Shown: positions 50,901 through 61,310, numbered from the stretch's first letter. The stretch: 64,000 bases of DNA from Hygrophila difformis (GCA_030278955.1 JAOANR010000010.1:22102444-22166443), one strand, 5' to 3'. Translations and numbers: made by a program. The notes: a model not told the origin generated them from the sequence alone.

Positions 50901-53900
50901 TATTCATAAATTCATTTGTTTATGTGTTCATAAATGTATGCGGTTTTAAATGTCTGATTTTGACATCCTGTAGGATGCTATTGATGCCATTTGTGATGAT
51001 GCTGATATCAAAGCTGTGTCCTATGTTGGCTCAGATGCAGTGAGTTTCTTTGCTATACTATATTTTCGTTTGGTTCAAAAAAACCTTCTGGCTCATGTAT
51101 CATGAATGATGATGCAACATTAATTGGACTTGGCACATCTGTGATTGCTTTATTTATTTATTTATTTTTTTCCAATGTCTGGGTTAACACTTAACACCAT
51201 GGTTTGTTATAATACTAAAAGAATGTTATCTAGATGCATGCACAGCTTTTGGTTGTTTGGAAAGTTCCTTTCATATTTCTGATAAGAACATCATGTATTG
51301 TTCTTAGGCCTCATATATATTGATTCCTCTATCAGTGATTGTAGGTCCTTGGGTAGACACTCACTTAAATAATTACCCGAGTTCCATCCAGTTTAACTTG
51401 TCTGCTAACATTTGTTCTCATAAATAAATAACGAACCTATTCTAATGTTCAATAGAGAACTGTGCTGGGAGTGCTGACGAGCTAATTTGCTTATGTCTTT
51501 GCATTTTTCTTTTAATACTTTTTTGTTTCCAGCCTGGAATGTATGTTCATACAAGGGCATCTGCCAACAGTAAACGTGTTCAGGTGAAACCAATTCTTTC
51601 TACTGGTTGTGCTATGTGTCTCTAATATGGAAATCCTTTTTATTTTATTAATAATATCTGCACACACACAATTTTCTGCAGACCAATGTCGGTGCGAAGA
51701 ATCATGCAGTTGTTATGCCTGATGCCAAGAATGATGCTACTTTAAATGCTCTTATTTCTGCTGGCTTTGGATCTGCTGTACAGAGATGTACAGCAATTGG
51801 CACTGTTATTTTTGTTGGAGGCTCAAAGTCTTGGTATGTGTTGGACATATAATTTGTTTGATTGTGATATATTTTTGTGGCAGTTTATTGTACTGTGGGA
51901 AATAATTACCTCAAGATATAGTTTGATGATGCCAAAAGATATTATTGTGTGATTTCTTGTTCAGGTTCTGTACTTATTCCATGGGTACTATTACTGGCGT
52001 TGCCTGTTTCCCCCCCTCTATGTTATATTTTGGGTTAAGTTAAAGAGACCATGCATAGTATTGTGTAGGATATATAAGTTGGTGAGTGTTTGGCTTTCTC
52101 AGGGAAGATAAACTTGTGGAGCTTGCCATGGAACTTAAAGTGGGTGGTGGAGCTGAGCCAGATGTGGACATTGGTCCAGTAATCAGTAAGCAGGTGCACT
52201 GACTAGTGATGTGTGTATGTTTTTCCAAATGTTGAAAATAATTACGTGAATGTTTCTCAGTGAATATTCTCTAATTTTAACTGGTAACAACTCAAGCATT
52301 GGATCCCCGTTCAGATGGGTTGATGTTCATCAATCATCATTTATTATCTTTAGGTTAAAGAATGGATATCAAGGGTCATCGACACATGTGTTGAGAATGG
52401 TGCTAGATTAATTCTTGATGGGAGGAAGATTGTGGTATGGCTTCTGATCTACTACTCTTCATGCTCCTCATTTTTTGTCTATAGAGAGAATGCTTTGATA
52501 GCCATCCCTTTACCTTTTCTGTGTCTATATTTGGTAGTGTTTATGATAGAAACAAATTCGAATAATAGAATAGAAAAGAAAATTCTCCAAACGGGAGAAC
52601 CCGCTGGCCAGCCTCAGGCTCAAATCTCTAATAAACTTCTCAATAATATCTCAAATCCCTAATACAACCCTTTAAATACTAGCATAACAAAACCCTAATA
52701 ACAAATAATAACTACTAGTAAACCCTAATGAACACAAGCCCATAATTGGGCCTAAGCCCAATTTCTTGCTTCCTAACAATTTCTCCCTCCTTCGAAACAA
52801 CCTTGTCCTCAAGGTTGAAATCTTCCATCTTTCCCTCCTCTTGCATTGGTTCCGTTAGATGGTCTTGCTCCCCGGTTTCCTGAAATTCCGCTTCGCGAAA
52901 GTCTAAGACCTCATTCTCCTCTTCAATTAACACTCTCAACTGCATCAACGAGCAATCATAGCGTGGGTTGTATGGTTGCTTACACTGAAAACATAATCCC
53001 TTTGTTCGTAAATCAACATAATCTTGTGGAGATAGACGAGTGAAACGAGAACAATCTGTAGACTGCCCGAATGCTTCCGATCGTGTTGGTGTTGTGGGTG
53101 GTCGGTTAGATGGCCTAGGGAGAGCGCCCGTGGAAACCCCTTGGCCGCTGCCCTGTGTTGCACACAGAAGTGGTGAATTGGGCCGAGACAAAGTTCCTGT
53201 CTGTGGTGCAAAAACGATGAAATTCTGATACAGACAACCTCCGGTAACCACTTCCAAATTATCCTCTGATCTATTGTCAACCAACTTTCGAATCGCTCGC
53301 GACAACTCCGCTAGCATAGCCGTGATATCTGTCAACCGCGCATTCACAACCACCAATTGTGCCTTCATCTCTGCCTGATCAGATTCCAGACGATCCAATC
53401 TTTCCGTGATTGAACGCATCATGATACAGGGTATAGGGAGATCCGGCAGGTCGGACCAAATTGATAGAAACAAATTCGAATAATAGAATAGAAAAGAAAA
53501 TTCTCCAAACGGGAGAACCCGCTGGCCAGCCTCAGGCTCAAATCTCTAATAAACTTCTCAATAATATCTCAAATTCCTAATACAACCCTTTAAATACTAG
53601 CATAACAAAACCCTAATAACAAATAATAACTACTAGTAAACCCTAATGAACACAAGCCCATAATTGGGCCTAAGCCCAATTTCTTGCTTCCTAACCGTTT
53701 ATCATCCAAAGGTGTGTGGAAGAGGAAGAGGAACGATATATGGATTGTGTAACTGATATAGAACACATGTAATACCAACTAGAAGCAGTCAGATAGGTGT
53801 TTCTGAGTTTTAAGAGTGTCAGTTTACTTATTATATGAGAAGTCATCTATTCGTTCATTTCCTTGATTTATGAATGAATGGTATCAGATGGGTTCCTTTT

Positions 53901-55339
53901 CATGTGCAGTATTTGTGTGCGACATTTCTTGTTATTAATTCCTTTTTTTCTCTTGTGATAAAACTATTATAGGTTCCTAAATATGAGTTGGGAAATTTTA
54001 TTGGTCCCACAATCTTAACTGACGTCACCGAAGACATGCTTTGTCACAAGGTATACTGTTGCTTTCTACAGATAAAAATTGCTCTTTACAACACTGTATT
54101 AAGATGAAACTAATTCAATTGCGTTTGTGTATGCAGGAAGAGATACTAGGTCCTATTCTTCTTTGCATGCAGGTTCGTGCATTGTCTTTACTGTATATAA
54201 TCCTTTTATAACAATTTGAGTCTCTTTACTGCTGCTAATATTTGCTGATTTTGTAATTGTCACTTTCCGACCTTTCCATATCCAGGCTGCAAGCTTAGAT
54301 GAAGCAATAATCATCGTTAACAGAAACAAGTAAGAGCGGTTTGTTCCTTTACAAGTTTAGTGTGTTGTGTACTGATTCACTTGATCATTTATCTGGAGCA
54401 GCCTTTACAAGTTTAGTGTGTTGTGTACTGATTCACTTGATCATTTATCTGGAGCAGACATGGAAACGGAGCTTCCATTTTTACATCCAGCATTGCTGCC
54501 GCAAGGAAGTTTCAGATTGAGATAGAGTCAGGGCAGGTATCTATGGTTTTGCCAAGTGCAGAGATAGTCTTGTGCAAAAATATACTACACTTAGTTAAAC
54601 TGTTTGAAAGGTTGAATTTGCGTTGAAAGAATTCATGTGCTGATGCAATAGTTTTGGTTTGGTAAATTTGCCTGAAAAACGTATACAATTTGTTGTGTTT
54701 TGATTACTGCAGGTTGGCATCAACACAGCTGTATCAGCTCCTTTGCCTTTTTTCTCATTTACCGACTCAAAACCTTCATTTACCAGCGATATTAACTTGT
54801 ATGGTAAGCATGAAGCACGCTGCTCTATGAATTTAAATAAGAATGAATGCTGCTGTTAGTTTTCCCTCAGCCGCGGTTATTATGCATTGCACACAGCTGA
54901 AACTGGACTTCAGTTTTACACCAAGATGAAAACCGTGACCCAGCAATGGAAGGAGTTTTCTTCTTTGGGCGTAGCTTCTTGTTCCGATTTAAACACAGAC
55001 GATGCTCCAAGCAACAGTGGAGAACCCCACGCGGACGAACACACAGACACGTTGCAGTTGCAGCAGCAATCCATGGGTTTCCAGAACAATGACATGTCTC
55101 TGGGGTTGCATTTGAGGGATTTCCCAAATGGCGAGGGCATGTCTTTACCCTTGCATCATCATCATCATCATCATCAGAATCATATTCATGAAGACGGCGG
55201 CGGAGTAGCTTTGCCAAAGGAATTCCAAAGCAGCGAAGGGGAATCGCTGGTAGAACAATCACATGATATTCAGAATTGTGATGGAATTTCTGCTGCAATC
55301 CCCCCCTTGGATGGATCACAGTGGAGTCTACATTTTTAA
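44901..55339 (+). CDS. FAR1-domain / ALDH6B2-like methylmalonate-semialdehyde dehydrogenase chimera
   Basis: Exons: 44901-45432, 46380-46477, 47455-47526, 47603-47764, 47851-47929, 48213-48367, 49967-50030, 50673-50752, 50974-51039, 51533-51583, 51682-51833, 52103-52193, 52354-52434, 53973-54050, 54137-54172, 54286-54329, 54458-54536, 54713-54803, 54897-55339; all GT-AG, phase kept, 817 residues. Residues 1-177 hold a FAR1/WRKY-GCM1 zinc fold (Cys53, Cys86, His108, His110), which binds DNA in FHY3/FAR1 proteins. 178-210 is a linker. 211-690 is ALDH6: NFPAMIP, FILKPSE and catalytic Cys489 in QRC. This family makes acyl-CoA from malonate and methylmalonate semialdehydes in mitochondria; no transit peptide is evident here. 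The 691-817 tail has seven His in a row. An upstream in-frame TGA supports the chosen ATG. Activity and localisation are unknown. Confidence 0.85.
45600..45665 (+). repeat. Long poly-G tract in intron 1
   Basis: Several G-runs culminate in an unbroken run of about 20 G followed by TGGGGG, with G-quadruplex potential. Confidence 0.85.
48483..48780 (+). repeat. 149-bp tandem duplication in an ALDH intron
   Basis: 48483-48631 and 48632-48780 appear identical, each starting TGCATTGTTTTAAATACTGG and ending AACCCTGTTAA. The intron (48368-49966) also holds a possible LTR fragment at about 48890-49560 (CAACACTCCCTCTCAAG), low confidence. Confidence 0.9.
52544..53696 (-). mobile_element. Short non-autonomous LTR retrotransposon (TRIM-like) in an ALDH intron
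   Basis: Two 235-bp LTRs (52544-52778 and 53462-53696) with only one or two differences are flanked by GTTTA (52539-52543 and 53697-53701). On the minus strand the LTR runs (T)GTTAGGAAGC to TTTCTATCA; a polypurine tract (AGGAGGGAGAAAT) precedes the 3' LTR. The interior carries only a gag-like frame. LTR near-identity marks a very recent insertion. It lies antisense in the intron between exons 52354-52434 and 53973-54050. Confidence 0.93.
52715..53422 (-). CDS. Gag-like protein of the TRIM-like element
   Basis: About 235 residues counting from the MMRSITERL start (53422), a likelier start than the upstream ATG inside the LTR. An N-terminal coiled coil ([28 protein letters not shown]) is followed by a Pro/Ser/Arg-rich linker and a knuckle, [15 protein letters not shown], in which the usual His is Tyr. 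A Glu-rich tail follows. It resembles the N- and C-terminal parts of a Ty3/gypsy gag with the capsid core missing. No protease or pol. The frame is intact, probably because the copy is young. Confidence 0.7.
   Translation of the reverse strand: MMRSITERLDRLESDQAEMKAQLVVVNARLTDITAMLAELSRAIRKLVDNRSEDNLEVVTGGCLYQNFIVFAPQTGTLSRPNSPLLCATQGSGQGVSTGALPRPSNRPPTTPTRSEAFGQSTDCSRFTRLSPQDYVDLRTKGLCFQCKQPYNPRYDCSLMQLRVLIEEENEVLDFREAEFQETGEQDHLTEPMQEEGKMEDFNLEDKVVSKEGEIVRKQEIGLRPNYGLVFIRVY
54346..54457 (+). repeat. 56-bp tandem duplication that copies a splice acceptor
   Basis: 54346-54401 and 54402-54457 are identical, both ending ATTTATCTGGAGCAG. The second AG is the acceptor of exon 54458-54536; the first is a potential alternative acceptor. 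Confidence 0.93.
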
Positions 55340-55690
55340 CTATTGATATTGCTGCAACTGCCCCTGCCTGCCTCTTGTCTTGCCTGTTGATTGATTTCTC
55401 TTCTTGGTAGAGGATAATGTATACTGTGTCTGTACATGTGAGTTGTACTTTTAAATCAAATACATTTTTCAAGGGAGCAAAGAACATGGTAATGAGCATT
55501 GAACATTCAAGGTACAGCATCAAACTGAAGGATATGCTCATCTCCTCCTGTTCCTTAGGCTTCTTATTTAAATACAAACCTCACACCTATCTAAGTCCCA
55601 ACTACATACACACACAATCACATATATATGTATCATACAATACTAACACCATCTATCTATGCAGTAGTAGTAGCTCTCATCATCGTTCTA
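55340..55690. other. Convergent intergenic spacer and 3' UTRs
   Basis: 351 bases between the stop of the FAR1-ALDH gene (+) and the stop of the HSD gene (-). The two 3' UTRs must lie close together or overlap. No gene within. Confidence 0.6.
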
Positions 55691-57525
55691 TCAATCCGTC
55701 TTGGTCTGAGCAGATTCCCGAACAGATTCGGGGTAAAGTACGGCTTTGGCCCCTGTGTAGTCGAGCACCTTCTTTCCAAAGGGTTCACTTGAGGGCGGCT
55801 CCCCTGCACTCACAAGATATATCACCCTGTATAACCACTCCACCACTTCCGGGCAGAATATCTTCCATAAATAGGTCATCCGGAACCACGCCGGCTGGGT
55901 CAGGTACCGTTCCCCCCTCACTGCACTACTTACTATTTCCTTTGCACAACTCTCCACCCTCTGGATTGGGATTATGTTCACTTGTACCTGCACCATCCCA
56001 ATTCATTACACCATTTCACCGTTATCATCATAGTGTACTATGTAATAAAGAGGTGAATGTATTTCTAATAGCAAATTAAAATGCCATTTTCTGATTTGGG
56101 GGTAAGAAGAATAACCCATAAACTCATGTCAAAATAAACACAAAATTTCTGCAACAATAATTGGGAAAAACCCACATTCCCTATGCAAGCAAAAACAACA
56201 CATTATTTCAACATCTTATAACAATTGAATTATGAATTGCTGTTGAGTTTATAATATATATTGCTGTCAACTTTCAACAAAAGCCACGAAATTTTTAACA
56301 ATAACGATAGTGTTTTCATTTGACATGTAACCAGTTTACAAATAGGGCATATACTTACATCCCTCATGTCCTGGTCAACCACTAGTCTGCCTTCCTCGTT
56401 GTAGAATTTACCCACGGTGAGCTCAGATTCGATGTATCCAGGAGTCACAAGTGTTATTCCTATATCCGGTCCGAATTCGACCCTCAAAGTCTCGTAAAAT
56501 TGTGTGAGTGCTGCTTTGCTAGCCTGATCATATCATGTTTCATATATACACACAATAAATATTAAAAAAACCAAAAAAAATATCAATAAATCAATACTCA
56601 ATAGAGTCGCGAAATACACAGTACATTGTAAAAACTCATCCTTGGTACAGGTAACCAAGACGCAGCCGACGACAGAACGATAATCCGGCCCTTGCTGGTC
56701 CTCAGGTACGGAGCAGCGAATCGGGTCATATAAACGGAGCCCCAGAAGTTGATGTCCTGCAATATTCGATTTTTGGCCATCAATGATCTCATCACTGATA
56801 CATAAATATGAAGCTAAGTATATGAACAAATTATATATATACCATGACATCCCTGAAATGGGTGACATCTTGGACATCGTCCAGCAAAGCCACCGACGAA
56901 ATTCCAGCATTATTAACAAGATGATCCACTGCAATATAATGAAACACCACCCTTCAAGAATCCAAATTAAAGACTGAAACCCCCCCCCCCCCCAAAAAAA
57001 ACATATTAGAGTAAAAAAGTGGTTTTTGATTTTACATCTTCCAAAATGGTTCATAGTCTGATCAATAAGGCTCCGGCACTCCTCCGCCTTGGAGACGTCG
57101 GCGCGCACCACGATGACATCCGGGGAGCCCAAGTAGCGCGCCGTTTCCGCCACTTGTTCGAGAGATTTTTCTCTACGGGCAGTCAGAACCAAGCACGCCC
57201 CTCTCTTAGCATACTCATAAGCAATACTCTACAAATCATCATATATATATATATATATGAGGAAATTATTAATAATAATAATGAGTAAGATTCCTTAAGG
57301 GATAATATATATATGGAAATAGTATATGTGATGAGTTACTTCGCCGATGCCAGAGGAGGCGCCGGTGATGAGGACGACTTTGCCGGCGACATCTTCGGCG
57401 AAAAGGGAACCCAAGATGGAGAGGAAGAACTTGAAGAGTAGGAAGGGAGGGAGGAAGAGGCAAAGGGTGAAGAAAGTGAAAGGTGGGGCTGCTAAATTCA
57501 GGAACGTGTGAATTAGTTCCATCAT
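55691..57525 (-). CDS. HSD1: 11-beta-hydroxysteroid dehydrogenase-like / steroleosin (SDR family)
   Basis: Plant steroleosins are oil-body and ER membrane SDR enzymes that oxidise or reduce sterols with NAD(P). Exons in transcript order: 57340-57525, 57036-57228, 56843-56928, 56625-56756, 56359-56523, 55691-55987; all GT-AG in phase, 352 residues, close to family length. Two adjacent ATGs (57525, 57522) could start it; the second gives the MELI start usual in the family. Residues 10-42 form the hydrophobic anchor with Pro pairs (APPF; LPPF), a proline-knob-like hairpin. TGASSGIG (54-61) binds cofactor, NNAG is 132-135, and the catalytic residues are Ser185, Tyr198 and Lys202 (YNASK). The C-terminus (VRGERYLTQPAWFRM; LYRVIYLVSAGEPPS) is full length. 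It looks functional. Confidence 0.93.
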
Positions 57526-57559
57526 CGCGCATTCAGACAACACAAGTATAGTACTTTGG

Positions 57560-57700
57560 AGATTTGGTATAGAAATGATATATATAAAGGGCGTGGACCG
57601 TAAAATGTGGAGACTAGAGAGAGTAGAGGAGGAGGAGGAGGAGAAGGGAGGCAGCCAGCACTTGTGGCATCTCTGCATGGAAACCAAATGACACGTGTAT
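57560..57700 (-). promoter_or_regulatory. HSD promoter: TATA box, RY motif, G-box/ABRE
   Basis: Upstream of the ATG on the minus strand a TTATATATA box lies at about 57578-57590, an RY-type CATGCA at about 57674-57679 and a palindromic ACACGTGT G-box/ABRE at 57691-57698. RY plus ABRE is the usual pair in seed-maturation promoters, fitting an oil-body protein. Binding is inferred. Confidence 0.5.
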
Positions 57701-58284
57701 TGTTTTTTCTCTGATCACAAACGTTGTTGGCATCACATTCGTATGTGGCGTTTTGATCCTATCATCATAATTCGCAAATCTCTACACAATTTTAGAAAGA
57801 GAGGCTATAAAAGTGTCGAGATGAATGATACAACCACATGCAGGCTCCGGAGATATGATGAGTGGTCTCGGTTAGAATCTATACTAGTCTTGTAGTTGTA
57901 CTAGAATATATATATATGTCGGTATTTTAGGACGCAGTGGCAATCTTGTAATCTTCTTTCTTTCCTTTACTTATGAAAACGCTGATGCTTTATGTATTTG
58001 TCAACTTCAATTAATGAATTAAATTGAGCTAGTAACCTAAGGTGAGAATATCTCAGATTATCCGACAGACGATAGGAAATACGATTTAGCCTACTTAAGG
58101 TCAGATAAGACCAAGTCTTTTTTTTTTTTTTTATAAATATGATAGTTTTATATTATTTTGAAAGCTTATTTAGTTATATAGGTTCAGGTCAGACTTCATA
58201 AAGAATTTATTAAACTATTAGGTTGACCTATTTATCATTATTATTAGTATGTTTATGTTTATTGCACAGGAATATCTATGTATT
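57701..58284. other. Intergenic region between HSD and the CACTA element
   Basis: No gene recognised. A short AT tract lies at about 57905-57916 and a poly-T run at about 58118-58131. Confidence 0.45.
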
Positions 58285-59773
58285 CACTACAAGAAAATTT
58301 CGTTTTACCGACCCCAAAATGGGGTCGGTAACTAGGTTTTACGGGTCGTCTACAGGTTTACCGACCCCAATCCCGGGTCGGTAAATTGATGGTAGGTAAT
58401 TTGGCTCCGACCAAAGATTCTGGGGGTCGGGAGATTACCGACCCCATTACCGACCCCATGTGGGTCGGTAAAATTACCGACTCCATTACCGACCAACATT
58501 GGGGTTGGTAAGCGAGGTCTAGGGACCTCGAGGACCCGAGATTACCGACCCCATGGGTCGGTAAATTTCTTATATGAAATAAAATGTGCTCAGGAGAACT
58601 CGAACCCATAACCTCGCACCACCGAGCCACAACCCTAACCAGCTGGGCTAGCCCTTCGCACCACCAATGGAAACCCGCCACGTGTCATATATATTAATTC
58701 CCCCCTAAATGCTGTAGAGAGGATTCGAACCCAGGTGAGGTGCATTCCTCACCCACGCGCGTGCCATCCGGATACACAACTTTTCATGTTATCATATGTA
58801 ATTTATTAAATATATATAATATTTTTATATATAAATATGTAATTAATAACTTAAAAAAATAGTATAAAAATTGATATTAATTAAATAAGTTGTAGAATAA
58901 TTCATTAACTAAATGGATAAAATTAATTAAATCACTAATTAAATTTTAGAAAACAGAAATCAATATGATTAAATATTAATTGAATTAAAAATTTATAAAA
59001 ATATTAAATTCCATAATTAAAAATTAAAAAATAACATATGGAATATAAAATTTAATAATCAATATGAATAATCCGGTTGCTAATTCGGTCGGTAATAGCC
59101 ACCCAATATGTTCAATCGCAAATTTCGGTTGCTAACTTAATTTTTTTTTTGTAGTTAATTGAATAGAAATATAAAATAAAATTAAATTAATTAAATAATA
59201 AATATTTTATTAATTAAATAAAATATAAAATAAAATTAATTAAATCAAAAAATTAAAAACAATGAATTAAATAAAATAATAAAATTATTCAAAAATTAAG
59301 ATAAATTTAAATAATAATATAAAATTATTTTTAATAAAAAAATTAAAAAAATTAATTAAATTAAAATATTAATTCAGTAATTAAATTAATAAATAATTAA
59401 ATTATAAAATAAATAATTAATTAATTGGCCCAAATAAATAAATAATTAAATTATATAAATAATCAAATAAATATTTAATAAAAATATAAACTAAATAATA
59501 AAATAATGGAAAAAATTAAAAAAAAAATTGAAAAAAACTACAGACCCCAATTGGGGTCGGTAATGGGGTCGGTAATTGTTACCGACCCCAATTGGGGTCG
59601 GTAATACCGACCACATTAATTATGGTCGGTGTTTTGGTTTTCAAATATCACTGGGCCCAATAATGGCTAAATTTTACCGACCCCACTTTGGGGTCGGTAA
59701 TGGGGTCGGTAAATCCGACCCGTACTATGGTGGTCGGTAATTGGGGTCGGTAATTGGATTTTTTCTTGTAGTG
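58285..59773. mobile_element. Non-autonomous CACTA (En/Spm-type) transposon
   Basis: The left end CACTACAAGAAAATTTCG and the right end TTTTTTCTTGTAGTG are inverted repeats flanked by the 3-bp duplication ATT (58282-58284 and 59774-59776). Subterminal regions are packed with ACCGACCCC/GGGGTCGGTAA motifs in both orientations, typical transposase-binding arrays. The AT-rich 1489-bp interior has no transposase. Confidence 0.95.
58590..58730 (-). other. tRNA-like Pol III promoter motifs inside the CACTA element
   Basis: On the minus strand TAGCCCAGCTGG (A-box consensus) is followed 32 bases later by GGTTCGAGTTC (B-box-like), at about 58603-58657. A second exact B-box, GGTTCGAATCC, lies upstream at about 58722-58732. 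They look like SINE or tRNA relics carried by the element. No full cloverleaf was found. Confidence 0.5.
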
Positions 59774-59824
<51 letters not shown>

Positions 59825-59851
59825 GGTGAAAATTATTATTATTATTATTAT
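59774..59851 (+). repeat. (ATT)n microsatellite next to the CACTA right end
   Basis: About 17 ATT units at 59774-59824, then GGTGAAA, then about six more to 59851. It starts exactly at the target duplication of the CACTA element. Confidence 0.95.
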
Positions 59852-60844
59852 TCATGTAGAAGTAATTACTTCCTCTTTTTCAAAAATGTCATACTTATTT
59901 ATTTTTGAATATCCATCATAACCATCTTTTTATAAATAGAAATAATTTCACCTCTAACAACTATGTGAACTCCAATTCCAATCATATATTCACAAATCAA
60001 TTCTACCTTATATTTCCGTGTCCAACAGCAACCAGACATTATAAATGAGACAGATGTAGTATTAATTTGATTTGACATAGGTTTTTAAAATATTTATAAG
60101 CCATTAAATAGCTGTGGATGAAGACTTGCCAAAATGCACAAATCCATACTTCCTCTGTTCTCATTTATTTGAAGCATTTGCATAATAGTAATTATTTATT
60201 GAATAACTTTGATCATTTTTTTTACATAGTTACATAAGAAAAAACATAGTCAAGTGGGATCTTGTTAGAATCGTCTAATCACGTAGTTTTATAATTTTTT
60301 ACTTATATAAAAAATATGAGTTATTACTGGTTAAAAATGTTTATGGATTGCGTGAAATGCAGAAATGGTACAGTTATTTAAGAACATGTAAGTATATTCC
60401 AACCTTATGACTTCATTTGGACACATATAAATAAATTAACTTAATTTTAAAATATACTTAATCAAAGTTTTAAAAGATTTAAAATCTAATTTATTTAAAT
60501 AGATAGGTCAGGTTTAAGCATGCCTATCACATGTCGGGCCCTGTAAAATCCAAGTTAGGGATGGAAATAATTACCGAAAACTCGGTATGCCGAGCTTACT
60601 ATATCATAAATTACCGAAAAATATCAAAATTTAGGTATGCCGAAATTTATGTATACCGAAACTTAGTTATGCAAAAAAAAGGGTACGATAATGATATGGA
60701 GCATACGAGATTTTTGGCATTTCGGGTATGTTGTAATATTGAAACATTAATTTTAAAGGAAAACCAGGGCCCGGTACCCACGGACAAAATATTATAAGAG
60801 TCAAAGCCCCTTCATTTCAAATATTTTGTTTTAGGCCCTATGTA
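59852..60844. other. Non-coding region with a hAT-like fragment
   Basis: No gene. TTAGGGATGGAAATAATTACC at about 60555, followed by repeated ACCGAAA/GGTATGCCGA motifs to 60670, resembles the end of a hAT-type element. No partner end was identified. Confidence 0.35.
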
Positions 60845-61310
60845 ATAATTTGGTAAATCGCATACCAAGAACTTGGTAAAGCACATACCAATAACTTGGT
60901 AAACACCATAAGATAATCGTGGTAAAACACAGACTAAAAACTTGGTAAAGCACATATAGTATATGTGGAATAACTTGGTAAAATCATAAGATATTTGTGG
61001 TAAAGCGCATACCAATAACCTGGTAAACACCATAAGATATTTGTGGTAAAGCACATACCAAGACTTGGTAAATACCATATGGTATGTGGAATAACTTGGT
61101 AAACACCATAATATATTTGTGGTAAAGTACATACCAAAAACTTGGTAAATACCATATAGTATCTGTGGTAAACCACATACCAGTAACTTGATAAGTATTA
61201 ATATATGATAGCTATTGTAAAACACACACTAATATAGTGGTAAACCACATATCATTAACCTGGTAAATACCATATAGTATCTAGGTAAGACACATACAAA
61301 TAACGTGGTA
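60845..61310. repeat. Degenerate minisatellite of about 45-60 bp units
   Basis: Repeated blocks of AACTTGGTAAAxACCATA, AGATATTTGTGGTAAAGC and ACATACCAATAA in varied order fill the region, around ten or more partial units. Open frames on the minus strand (TKFLVCALPQISYGVYQVI) only mirror the repeat and are not called genes. Confidence 0.85.

Noticed and set aside
55417..56079. 220-codon plus-strand frame antisense to HSD
   Set aside because: It is the shadow of the last HSD exon plus its 3' UTR.
56533..57192. 219-codon frame continuing HSD exon 2 on the minus strand
   Set aside because: It reads through an intron (donor GTAAAA at 57035); only 57036-57228 is exon.
60812..61225. 137-codon minus-strand frame with repeated TKFLVCALPQI-like motifs
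   Set aside because: It is a translation of the minisatellite; all three frames give similar repeats.
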